Below, piece by piece: positions 23,757 to 34,699 of a DNA stretch of 64,000 nt. The DNA comes from Cymbidium sinense. Its lineage: Eukaryota; Streptophyta; Magnoliopsida; Asparagales; Orchidaceae. The notes beneath the pieces were generated by a model. It saw only the letters and a program-made list of their open reading frames with translations. It had not been told where the DNA came from and searched no databases. Both the position numbers and the translations under genes were made by a program. Position 1 is the first letter of the stretch; each line of letters begins with the position of its first letter. The stretch is from the NCBI GenBank assembly GCA_021442155.1, contig CM038225.1, forward strand, positions 87,804,925 to 87,868,924, written 5' to 3'.

Positions 23757-26700
23757 ATGATGAATCCTGCAGTCCTCGTCACCATCTAAGTTGAATCTAC
23801 ATGGATCCAGCTGGCCAAATCAGGCATCGCCATGTGTAAAGTGACACCACGTCAGCTTCATGAGGTGCTGCCCATTAAAACGGAAATTCCCAAAATTTTC
23901 TAATTAAAAAATGATAAAAAATCATGAGAACGCAAAAAATTATAAAAAAGTAAAAGAAATATTCAAAAAATGTAAATAAAAGCTCTATAGATTCATCTCA
24001 GTGAGGGGAATCCATTAAACCCAAAATACCCAATTAATTTCAAGTAATTCTAGGTTAATTTGGGTTTAAATGAAAATAATAAAACTTAAATTAAAGTCAA
24101 AACACTCATCCAATTGATTTTAAACTTTGGGGAAATTAAATTAGGGTTAAAACACATATTAGATATATTTTTTCATAATTTATTGCAAGGTAAATAATAA
24201 GATATGAAATTTCCAACCTTAAACCCTAATTTTAATAAAATAAATTAATTTTAAATTAGAAAATTTATGAAAACTTATAAAAATAATTCAAATCATCACC
24301 ATAAACCATAATAAACCTAAACATTTCACTAAAACTCTCAAAAATCCAAGAATAAACCATATAATAACCTAAATAAGTAATTAATTGAATTAATTAATTC
24401 AATTAATCAAACTGAATTTTCAAAAATCTAAATCAACCAAATATCCAAAAATTTAAAAAAAACTCTATTTGGATGCATCTTTTAGAGAGAAATTTAAGGA
24501 ATATAAAACCCTTAATCAATACCTTTTAATTTAGGCTTAATTTATATTTTATTGAAATAACTAAAAATCTTAATTAACTTTAAATTACACATTTGATTAG
24601 AATGAAATTATAGGGAACTTAAATTGGCAAAGAACCCCACTTGCCATTAAAAGTTCAAGGCCAATGGACCTTTGGATATGAAGTTATTGAATTTCTAATC
24701 TTTAGGCAAGCATAAATAAAATAATAAATCAGAAAATCATGGAAATTATGAAAACTCACAAAATCAATCTAAAACATTTTCATTAAAATAATACACTTGA
24801 AGAAAATTTTCTAATCCTATGAAGTCAAAGAATTTAGTTAATCATACACTTAAGGTTTAATGAAAAAAAAAAGAAAAGAAAAAAAAATTAAACCTTAAGC
24901 TAAGAACTTATTAAATTCATGATAAATCAAATAATCAATTGGAAATCAAACTCATTTATCTCTGAATTTCATATTCAAATATGAAATTCATTAACATAAG
25001 GAAAAACTTCTTAAATCTATTTGGGTTAATGAGTAATATAATTCCAAATGCAAATGAAAGTGATTAATCAAATTAATTAAACCTAAACACTTAAAGCTTG
25101 AAATGGCCAAGGTTAGGTTTGATGCTCAAAATAGCCAAAGTCTCCTAGGTTATGAATTGATAAACAAAATTTCATCTAAATGGATTGAATTAATTAATGG
25201 AATCTTGACACAAAATAAAATCAAAACTTAAACTAAGAATGAATCAATTCAGTTGAAAGAAGTAAACATTTAATTAATGAATGAAATTAATTCAACTAAA
25301 ATAAAAAAAATTAAATAATTCAAACACATGAAATTAAATGAACAATTAATCAAAAGAAAACCAAAACATTGAATGAATAAGATCATTTGAAAATAAATCA
25401 AATTGAACTCAAATAAATTTAAAGATACTTAGGATCTTAGCTTGACCCTTTGAATGAATCTTGACCTTAGGATGAAAACATCATTCTATTAGGATTTAAG
25501 ATGTTGAATAGAATGGGTTCCACCCAAACTAGAATCGATTTTATTTTTCATTCTTAGAAACATAAACTCCACTTCAACATAAAATGGAATTAAAAATGAA
25601 AATAAAATCACAAATCAATTTAATCATTTAAATTTAGATCACCCCATGGTGAATTAAACAAACCTTGAAACATGAAAACTCAAATCTAAAATGCATAGTA
25701 AAGTCATACCACACAAGCCCATTTTTCTTCACACAGTAGATTATTAGGTCATCAACCCTAGACTTAGGTTAGGTTGAACTGTGATACTTTGTGATGTGAT
25801 GTGAAATACTTTTTATTAATTTGTGGTATACTATTTTAGACTAGATGGCTAGGATTTTTGCCTACTAGTCTGGATGCAAAGACATTCTTTTTAGGCTAAC
25901 ACTATTTTCTACAAGGGCTGTGCTAAGAGGGACATTTGTAATAAAAATAAAATTATATAAATGTTATTTTCTTCTAGGTATGCTTAAGTCCCTAAGCATA
26001 GCCTAATAGGATAGGTGGGCTTGGCAAGTAACTAATGCTAAGCTAGTATGTTTGCAACAATAACTGCTAGAATGCTATTTATATTTTTTAACATCTATTT
26101 TGTAGGGCTTAAAAATTTATTTTTAGAATCTTAAATAATTTAAGCTTTAAATTAAGTTAGGATCTATGGGATCTAGGAATAGTAGGAGTTGACCCTACTA
26201 GCAGATGGGTGAGGTCTCCTATGAAGTTTAAATGAGATCCCTAAAGAAGACAGAAGATCCCCATAAACTTGGACTTTTAGTTCTAGGCTAGGGTTGTATA
26301 AGAGCAGAGCTCGGCTGCCCAATTTTCTTTCTTCCGGTGTACAGCAGTACAAGCACTAATATTTTCTTTAAATTAAAATTTTATTTGATTTAATTTGAGT
26401 GTGTAATTTAATCAATCTATTTTTCAAGGTTTCTTTATGTACTATGCTTTTGTGATGAAATCCTAGATGCTAAGCTCTTAGAAAAATAAATTTTCTACCC
26501 AACTTAAATAAAATAAAGAAATCCAAAATCTCATACATAAATTAAAGTCTTAGGAAAAACTTAAAATTAACTTGAAAAGTAATTAGCTTTTGTGAACTAT
26601 GCTAGCATATTATTCTGACTTCTTAAATTAGGCGCTTCACCCATTGTACAAAAGAGGCATCTAACTTATGAGGATGACCACCTTATTAGGGAAGTGTGTC

Positions 26701-28099
26701 TTCTTATTTTGATTTGGCCCATGACCACTTCTAATTGCATCTCATTGTAGACATAAATTACATACCCCAAAAGCCTTATATAAATTATGAGTCAAGACAT
26801 AAAAACTTAAATATGTTGCATTAGTTAGATGCATATCATGCTTGACATGATCCTAGGGATTAGGAAGTGAGTTTAGGTTAATAGATTTTTTTCTAAAATA
26901 AAATAGCCTCCATCTTTCATAACATAAAGACTGGCATCATAGATTTAAAATTTTATTTAGGTGGTGTTAGATGACATCCCTTCCAGGCAGGTTATAAGTC
27001 TAGAAGAGTCAAGGATAGATTCTTTTTCTCGAGTGAGAGAAAGAGCCAATATTTCTCAAAAGTTAAACTAGATTGAACCTCAAACTTATGTTAGAAGTAA
27101 TTATAGACTTAGGTTCTGAAGCATCATTCTAGGAATAAGTCTTCATCCCTGAGCATTTCTATAGTATTATGCTGCTAGAATATAAAACCTAGGTTTCTAA
27201 TAAAATATCAATTTAAACCTCAATAAATTTTATCTCAAAATATAAAGCCTAATGATAGGATAGTTGAAATGCCTACTTGGTATCCCAATATCTACACATT
27301 TCTTACTTTATCTCAATTAGCCTAAAAAAGAACTCTTCCTCTCTTGAAGTGTTCCCTTTTAAAACTCCAATTTAACCATCCTTTGGAACCAGCTTTGAAA
27401 TCTATAAAAATAAGAGTCTATTTCTTTATATGAGAGTATTCTTAAGAAGAGATCCTTATTCATGCAATGTAATTAACTATGAGGGCTTGCCTTTATAGGG
27501 AACAATGACCTTAGTATAAAATAAACCTTATCCTACTTTTCCATGTAGTTTAAGAGAAGAATCACTAGAATATTAATAAGTTTCATTAACCTTAGGAGTC
27601 TTTATTTAAGTGATCAATTCTATTATAGAATAACATGTTTATCTTTGAAGATAATATATTTATTCCTTAAGGATGAATTTTATTACCTAAATAAGAAATT
27701 ACTAAAATCTATATGGTGTCACAAAATTTTCCCACAACATAGTATAGATGATTGTCTAATGGAAATAAAAGAATAGTTTCAATCAAGATTTTATGGTTCC
27801 TAGTCTACAAACATCAAAGGGCTAGTTGTAATGTCTAGGGATTCTGATTAGCAGCCATGGGTTGTGTCATCTCAGTTATCCCAAGTAGACTAGAGTTTTA
27901 GTGTAGGGGTGTTCGCATGGTGACATGTAGATTAGACATACATCCTTTGGAATGCCAACAGGGTGTTCGCATGGCGAATGACTTGATTAACTGGGCTTAC
28001 ATCCATTTGAATTATATTAGGGTGTTCACTTAGAGAATGAATAGATTAATAAGATTAATATGATGTTTATGTGATAATCATTAATTTGTGATTCTAAAG

Positions 28100-28680
28100 G
28101 TCAGCATCTCGGCACTAGAAATATAGTGCCTAGGTGCTATCATGGTAACGCCTCAACATTAGCAAAATGGTGCCTTGGCATTTAGTAACTAGCATTGTAG
28201 CATTATAAAGTAGAAATTTGTGTCTTGAAACTTAAGGGTTTGGCCACTTGGGGCTATAAGGCCAGTGCTGCAGTGCTTAATAAGGCATGAGATTGGAATA
28301 ATTTGAACATGTTTACCAGTTAACCTACACCTTGGCATTGTATTTAGCACTGCAATGCCAATCAAAAGTCAATTTTGGAAAGTTGGAAGATGAATTGATG
28401 CTTTATAGCAATGTGTTAGAGCACCGTAATGCTCAATTAATGTTCAACCTTTCTTTTTTTGCATAACATCAGTTATGAAATTAATTATCATAAATGCTAC
28501 AAATAGGTCTTTTTGACTAGCGTAGTGATCATTCTGGTACACTAACCAATGCCTTGACAATATATGTTCAATTTTATAGCACAAGTCCCCTATCTTAGAA
28601 ACTGAGAGTGTCATGTGCCATCGTGATAAAATAGCATCGGAACATTGATAAAGTAGTGTCTGGTGCTAGGACTAGCCTAT
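28100..28680. repeat. Decayed GTGCC/GGCAC palindrome array, left block
   Basis: Repeated 14-18-base imperfect palindromes such as AGCATCTCGGCACT (28103) and TAGTGCCTAGGTGCTA (28124), then GGTGCCTTGGCAT, CAGTGCTGCAGTGC and so on, spaced irregularly. Many differ from a CG-rich core (GCGCC..GGCGC) by C-to-T or G-to-A changes. The block is missing from the 5' LTR through its internal deletion. No coding potential. Confidence 0.75.
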
Positions 28681-28789
28681 AAATTGGACCCCCAAGATGT
28701 TCATTTTTTCATTTTAAATCTTTGGTTCACTTTTTAGAAATCCTTACTCTCTTCCTCTCTCAGCTTGCATTCTCCTATAGGAAAGCCGA

Positions 28790-29931
28790 CATGCCAGTAA
28801 AATACCTTAGTAATGGAAAAAGATGGAAGCTATCAGTGAAACTAATAGGTTTGTTAGTGTAGAGGCAGAAGAATGATACCACTGTGCTCTCATACACAAA
28901 CATTTCATCCAAGAGAGGAGCTTCCTAATCCGTGAGGGAGCGTGGAGAGGATTATCAATGAGTGAGACTAGAGGTAGTTGACCTACAACAACGTATCTAG
29001 CGTTATCCCAGATGTGCAAGAATTCTTCATCAATGTGAAGGAGCACAAGAATAATAAAGTTTTTATCTTGGAAAAACTAGAAAGTTTTAATATTAGTACT
29101 ATTAATACATATTACAAATTTTAAGATATAGCATACAATCCGTATCTCTTTTATTATAATGATAATCTTGATTTAATGAAATTCTAAATTTTCTCATTGT
29201 TAAAAATTATAATGTTCAGTGGATAGATAGGAGGATAAAATTATTAATTTTTTTACTGTCGGCCTCACTGGCGAGGCCAAAGCTTGGCATTATTTTATTT
29301 CTACTAAGTTAAAGTCCACTAGTAATATCAATGAGTTGACTAAGAAAGAGTCATTTTGAATTTTGTAATTTAAAATTCCTTTACTATGGATGTAGAGAGG
29401 ATTATTTATAATATGCTTAAGGGTAGTACTACCGTAAGGTATGGTCACTCTTCTTTAATATATTCTTTATGTGTTGCGGTAGGTGCACAAGGGGAGTCAG
29501 ATGAGAAAGTCTTTATACAAAAGGCTCCCTTGACTAAGAGAGTAATTGAAGGATTTAGCTCGAAGATTGAGGTGGGAGAAAGCTCACACGCCTCACAGTC
29601 TAGACCAAAATCCTCCAAGATCTTAAATGAGCAACTCCAAGAAATTGGAGGACAAGTCTTGGACTTAAGTAAAAGGGCTGGAAAAACCAGTCGCCAGTAG
29701 TAGGAACTGGGGAAAAAATTTGACCACCATATGATTCAACAGCAGTAGTAGTTTTCATACATGGCTGAGTTTAACTTAGCACTTATTCATATGTTTAAAA
29801 ATTGCAGCTTTCATGTGGGCCCAGGCCAAGCTTCTTTTTCTACGGTGCCTCATTATCACCCTTATGTTAGCACCCCACTAGAGATAGATGAAGAAGAAGA
29901 TGGGGAGGATGATGATGACTACGATTATTAA
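28790..29931 (+). pseudogene. Gag-like 'putative plant transposon protein' gene, antisense inside the LTR
   Basis: Recognised by conserved phrases in order: 'RFVSVEAEE' and 'HKHFIQERSFLI' (about 28845-28930), 'VIPDVQEFFINVKEHKNNKV' (29005-29062), 'SFNISTINTYY' (29083-29115), 'DVERIIYNMLKGSTT' (29389-29433), 'HSSLIYSLCVAVGAQ' (29446-29490), 'PLTKRVIEGF' (29527-29556), and an acidic end 'DEEEDGEDDDD' before the stop at 29929. These are landmarks of the plant-specific transposon protein domain found in retroelement gag-like ORFs; its biochemical role is not established. At least four frameshifts or stops; the longest open stretch is 29386-29700. It runs opposite to the gag-pol of the element that contains it. 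Confidence 0.8.
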
Positions 29932-30119
29932 TTTTCACCTTTTTCTCTTTCATTTTGTATTTTTCTCTTTTTTTATAAAAAACCTATTGTAATAAATTTT
30001 TTGATATTTATAAAGATGTTCTTTCATTTCTATGCTTTTGTGTTTGTTTCTATGGGATGCTCTAAGATTTAAAGTTTAACAATAAAATTTTTCATTCAAA
30101 ATGAATAATATTAGGGGCT

Positions 30120-31130
30120 TGGTACTTTGACGCCATTGAAACATTACTTTGGCACTATTAAGTTGAAAGATATAAGTTCACAACCCAAGAGGTTAGTGCC
30201 TCAGCACTACATGTATAGTGTTGTAGTGTTATAGATATGATTTGGGCTTAATGTTAGAGAGATTAGCACCTAAATGCTATGATATGAGTGCCTTGACATT
30301 ATCAGTTGGGTGCCAAAGGCTTAATTTCTTGAGTGTGTAGCACGTCGATGTTGATATATCAGTATTATGTTGCTGTTAGATGAGTATCAAAATTTAAATT
30401 TCTCGAGCACAATGCCTTGGTCCTAGAACATAAGCTCCTTAGCGCTATGAAATGCACACCTAAGGCTTAAGATTCCCGAGAGCGTGTCGCTTATATGCAG
30501 GAACATTGGAGCCTTGGTGCTATTAGGTGCGTGCTTAAAGTTCAAAAGTCCCGAGGACTTTGAGCTAGAATTGCAATGCTTTGGTGCTATTTCATCAATG
30601 TCTAAGATTTAATATTTTTAAGGAATTTGATATTTTGATGGCATAACGTCTTAGCAATGCTTCATTTTATGATTTTTAGTGCATTACCGCTCTTCTCCTT
30701 GATCCAAGGTCAACAAAGGAAAGATTTTGTTTCACACCAAAACCAAGTTCAACAGTGGAATATATTCTAAAATTTAGCACATCAGTACTGTGAAAATAGC
30801 ACCATGGTGTTATGTTAAAGAGGTGTAACCCGATAGAATAGCGATGTGATGCTCATGCTACAATACTGTAGTGCTATAAGTAAGACACTAACCTGAGTTA
30901 GTGCCATATATTTAATGCTTCAGCATTGCAGATCGAAGCATCAAAGACATTAAAACCTTAGATCTTAGCACCTCGGTACTGGGACTTAGTGTGGCAAAGT
31001 GGGAACTCTATTTTTTGAACAAGATTCTTACAAAATTGGTGATTTTTATGAAAATTCAGGGGCATAATATTTCAATAGTGCTAGATTTTATAGTGTTTTA
31101 GTGCAAGAAGCACTATTTTTTCTTCTTTAA
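30120..31130. repeat. Decayed GTGCC/GGCAC palindrome array, right block
   Basis: About 1 kb with one palindromic motif every 20-40 bases, for example TTAGTGCCTCAGCACTAC (30191), TAGCACCTAAATGCTA, GTGCCTTGACATTAT, CAGTACTGTGAAAATAGCAC. A matching block is present at 52550-53560 in the 5' LTR with motif positions mostly conserved. It lies between the antisense gag-like gene and the leftward promoter, so a leftward LTR transcript would begin in it. Confidence 0.78.
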
Positions 31131-31389
31131 GATCCATGATCAATGAGAGGAGGGTTTTTCTTCTCATGCTAGAACCAAGTTCAATGGTGGAGGTCTTTAG
31201 ATTTCAAAATTCTAGAATTTTGGGTCTTGAGGGTATTCTTTTTTTACTCCAGATCCAAGATTAATGGAGATAAGCCTTTTTATTTTTAATTGGATCCAAA
31301 TATCAATGGAAAAAATCTTTTAAAATTATTTTTAGAGAGAAAATTATTTAAGAGTATTTCCAAAATTTTTTACCTTGAGTTAACGGTAG

Positions 31390-31960
31390 TATACTTCAAT
31401 CTTGTCTCATGTAGGAGGAGAATGCTATCATGTAGTAGTGAAAAGTGCAATGTTGAGAGTGCATGAGACAGGAAGAAAGAATGTGGGTAGTGGAATAGAG
31501 GGAGAGTAAAGGAAAAAGAAAAAATGGATGGTGGGTAGTTCTCCTTCATTTATAGTAGTTTTTAGGTAACCATTTCCACTATTTGAGAAATTGTCTCTCC
31601 GTAATCATTCCCTCCGCTCCCCCATAAGTGGTTATCAATGTTGGGGTAAGAAGGGTTAGTTTTCTTGCTTTTAAAATTGAAGGTCATCATGAAAGTGCCT
31701 AGGCGCTAGGATGAAAGCTCTGCCGCGTTGTATTAATTAAGTAGACAATCGTCAAAGGTGGTTTGAGTTTTTAGGAAATGCAATTATAATGCCACGATAT
31801 TGTATTATTAAAGTAGGTGATCATCGGGGGGGTGGTTTGAGTTTCTAGGAAATTTGATTACAATGTCGCGGTGCCCCAAGTTGGGATGTTCGATTTATTT
31901 CATTTTTAAATGAAAATAAAATTTTCCTCCAATATATGTGTGATGTCGATTGGACATGAT
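31390..31960 (-). promoter_or_regulatory. Leftward LTR promoter module
   Basis: Minus-strand order: CATCCCAACTTGGGGC (31887), two successive copies of an AACTCAAACCACC(C/T) segment (31845 and 31775), TAGCGCCTAGGCAC, AAAAGCAAGAAAACTAA (31670), TATA box, CT-rich leader, and CTCAAGGTAAAAAA near 31385 that could be a splice donor. Matches 54310-53850 and, inverted, 20500-20940. The internal 90-base duplication is not in the 5' LTR. Confidence 0.65.
31547..31555 (-). promoter_or_regulatory. TATA box of the backbone 3' LTR, leftward
   Basis: Minus-strand CTATAAATG followed by AAGGAG and a CT-rich leader; aligned with CTATAAAAG at 20796 and CAATAAAAG at 53990-53998. Confidence 0.6.
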
Positions 31961-32119
31961 GCATTCATTACTTTCTTATTTATTTATTTATGATTATATG
32001 CAGTGATATAATAGGAAGAGAGGAAACATAGTCTTTGAAAATCTTTAATCACTTTCATATATTATATAAGACAGTGACATAAAAGAGGTTGTAGCAACAA
32101 ATGATTAGACTAAATTTCT

Positions 32120-34570
32120 CTAATACAAATAGAGGCTATATGAGCTCTACAAGCCATAGTAGGCCATCTCTCTCGAGCTTCATGGTGATGTTGAAGGGAA
32201 GCTTTCTAGTCGTGTACTAATGGGAAAAAAATTTGCCCAAGTTTAGTCACTTGAGCGCCAGTCTGTGAGAAATCCTCTATAACTATGATAGCTATTTGAC
32301 CATAGATCTCCTCTCTAATAGATAATGTCTTTCCAGCTGTAATTGTCTCAATTCACGAGATATGTCAAGGAGCTCAATCTATGCTCTAGAAAGCTCTCTT
32401 TGGTAGGATCTCATGGCTATGAGAGTGTGCTCAAGATCTTGGCAAAGTAGAAAGACTTCATGTGAAGTAGTACTGAGTGAGGTATCTACAATAGATATTA
32501 TATCTGACAAGATTTCTTGATAAGTAGTGCGTAGTGAGAATAGTCGAACTCAAAATCTTTGTGTAGAGATTCCTAAAGTTGTAGCTCTCTTACTTTAAGA
32601 CCCAAGGTGGCAGCATAATCTAATAAAGAATTTATTTACATGCAGAAGCTAGAAAGCTTAAGCAAGACTTCTAGATCAATGCTCATAAGTAGATGATGTA
32701 TTACTGTCACTATATCACATAGGCTTTTTGAAGAGCCGTAATGCAACATATCTGAAGGCCTAGAATATATCATGGAGATGAAGCATGAGATCTCTAGACT
32801 AAATAATTACCACTGAGTTGTATCCCTCACTCAAACTATGAGTGGGGTGACTATCTGCACAAGAGTCAAGCTCTATTTAGGAATCATCCTAGGCACTCAC
32901 TATGAACCAAGTTGAATTTAATCAGAGTGGCTCATGGCTAGTCCTTAGTGTGCTAGATTCCTCTATATATGGGTATTCTTCAATATGCATATGGTTTCTA
33001 CTGACATACTGAATAGACATTGGGGAAGTAACCTTAGTATATGTCAATAATATTAAGGTGAAATTACTCTTCCTCTATCCTGTTGGTGGCTCATTGCCTC
33101 TGGTGGGATGGAAATAAAAGTAGAATAATCTATTCTTGATACTCCCATATCATAATCAACTGACAAAAGAATGTGAATATCTCTTTCATCTCTCTTATGA
33201 ATGGTCAGCCTCTAGTCGTAAACTTTACACTCGCTCATCGATGATCTCTTAAGAGCATGAGTCACATGTCAGGAAATGGAATTATCATGCCGGTTTAGCT
33301 CTTCCCAATAAATAATTGTATATGTGAAAGCCTAGCTTTAAGAAAGAAGATAAGGTATGGTAGATTCACTATAACCATAGGTGACTAACTCCTACGGGGA
33401 ACCCAAACTAATCCTTAGGTAAAATGAGAAAGTCTATGTTGTAGAAGCTATTATTAAACAATATATGCAGTAGTCCATATACGGGTGTAGCCTGAGTGAA
33501 GCCATACTGCTTGGCCATTTTATTGGGATTGTATCCCTCCAAAATCATGGACTCATAACATTGGTAATATAGCCAAGATGTCTCATCCCAATGAGGTATT
33601 CTGCTATGCATCTGCATCCTACCTTCGTAATAACAAGGTGCCTCTTTATCAATAAGAGAATCTGTGAATCTTTATCACAAGCTCTAAGTTGGCAGGCTAT
33701 GTAAGGATGATCTATGAATGATCTGAAAGTGGAGTGAACATGAAAGTATGATTTTGATCCTTGTTTAAGGTGATTGTAGCCCTACTCAATGCATAATCAA
33801 AAGGAAACACTATTCTTCAAAGTAGGGTGGAATCCCTAGACAACTGAATGCTCATGAAATATGTGCATGAATTTATCCATGTAAGTAGTGCCAAGAAACA
33901 TCTACATCATAACATCGTCAGTCGGTCAGGATGCTAACTATACCTAATTTGCAGTATATGTAGGCTAACGATGTAGGTGCTAGTGTTATCATCTCATCAT
34001 GAGCAAGCAAGTTGGATATCAAAAGAGTGGAAGGTTGGAAAAGTCTATTGTGACCTAGAAACACAAAATAGCACAACCAAGTGGCAATAAAGGCCACTAA
34101 AGATAGCTCCTTGTCAATGTCCCATTCTAGGGTTCATCAAAAATTGACTTTTTTTTAGGCTCAAATCTGGCATTGAAGGACTTCTTAGATAAATGAAATT
34201 CCATGCCAAATGGATCCAATGATGTAAAATGAGGTGAACGTACTATTGAATTGAGGAGACTCTCAGACTATGTGTTTAGAGTAACTATGCCTCATTGCTT
34301 ATGACTTAATCTGTTCTCTCTGAATAGTCTCTGATTGTGAGCTAGAGCATGATGGAGACCTAAAGAATATACAGAATTGCCTCTCCTATGTTGGCCAACT
34401 GGCTGACACTTAAAAAGTTCATGATTTGGAGGAACATAGTATTCATATGTTATACCTATTAGAGGGAGGCCTGCTATATCCTGTATGTTTGCCAAGGTGA
34501 TTGTCATCTCATGCGAGCTAGTCCAATAAGTATTGGTGATCTTGTCCTAATGTTTTGTTATGCTCTAGAT
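32120..34570 (-). pseudogene. Plant mobile domain (PMD, aminotransferase-like) gene inside the LTR
   Basis: PMD proteins are encoded by several plant transposon groups and by some host genes; their molecular role is not firmly known. Minus-strand landmarks: 'MTITLANIQDIAGLPLIG' (34507-34454), the core 'DKELSLVAFIATWLCYFVF' (about 34125-34070) followed by 'HDEMITLAPTSLAYIYCKLG' (about 34005-33945), 'MILEGYNPNKMAKQYGFTQ' (33550-33495), then a charged, heptad-like tail ('AMRSYQRELSRA', 'SRELRQLQLERHYLLERR', about 32420-32310) likely to form a coiled coil. Several frameshifts and stops split it. It is on the same strand as gag-pol. Its tail is also present in the 5' LTR (about 54500-54765), so it belongs to the LTR. 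Confidence 0.82.
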
Positions 34571-34699
34571 CCAAATAAATGGATGTCATGTAGTAAAAAA
34601 GTGATATGTAGACTATATGATATCTTCTAGCTCTCATGAGGGTGTCACCATGCATCTGTAAATGATGGCAGACCTAGTATACATAGCCACTAATAGTTA

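Larger units (their letters stand above)
21253..27736 (+). mobile_element. Giant LTR, family 1, copy III (best preserved)
   Basis: A 6484-bp plus-strand LTR starting TGTTGACCTCATTTTGGATG and ending TTTTCCCACA. It splits the backbone 3' LTR, whose halves join without a gap in the 5' LTR copy (GTGTGTGGGATAGTATAGATG, 51741-51761). Flanking GCATA (21248-21252) and ACATA (27737-27741) look like a 5-bp target duplication with one change. No internal domain follows, so it is most simply a solo LTR. Layout: TTGACC-rich 21.4-22.4 kb; less AT-rich segment 22.6-23.9 kb; TTAATT-rich 23.9-25.7 kb; conserved end 25.7-27.7 kb. Frames at 23128-23453 on the minus strand overlap each other and have no recognised content. 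Confidence 0.85.
27737..34699 (-). mobile_element. Main body of the backbone 3' LTR
   Basis: Continues the LTR interrupted by copy III. From 27742 to 32383 it matches the 5' LTR at 51756-54765, apart from a deletion there. It carries, from right to left, the PMD gene (34570-32120), a leftward promoter module (31960-31390), a palindrome-rich spacer (31130-30120), an antisense gag-like gene (29931-28790) and a second palindrome-rich spacer (28680-28100). The LTR start must lie to the right of 32383, because the homology with the 5' copy is only stopped there by LTR copy V; the tandem repeats ending near 42470 suggest it begins close to that point. Confidence 0.75.

Noticed and set aside
28100..31130. 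CRISPR-like array from regularly spaced short palindromes
   Set aside because: Units are degenerate, spacing is irregular, there are no unique equal-length spacers, and the context is a plant retrotransposon LTR.
20455..31960. DNA transposon with long terminal inverted repeats and convergent genes
   Set aside because: The inverted promoter modules suggest this, but homology with 51481-54765 continues outside the right module, and a primer site plus gag-pol next to the other copy show these are LTRs.
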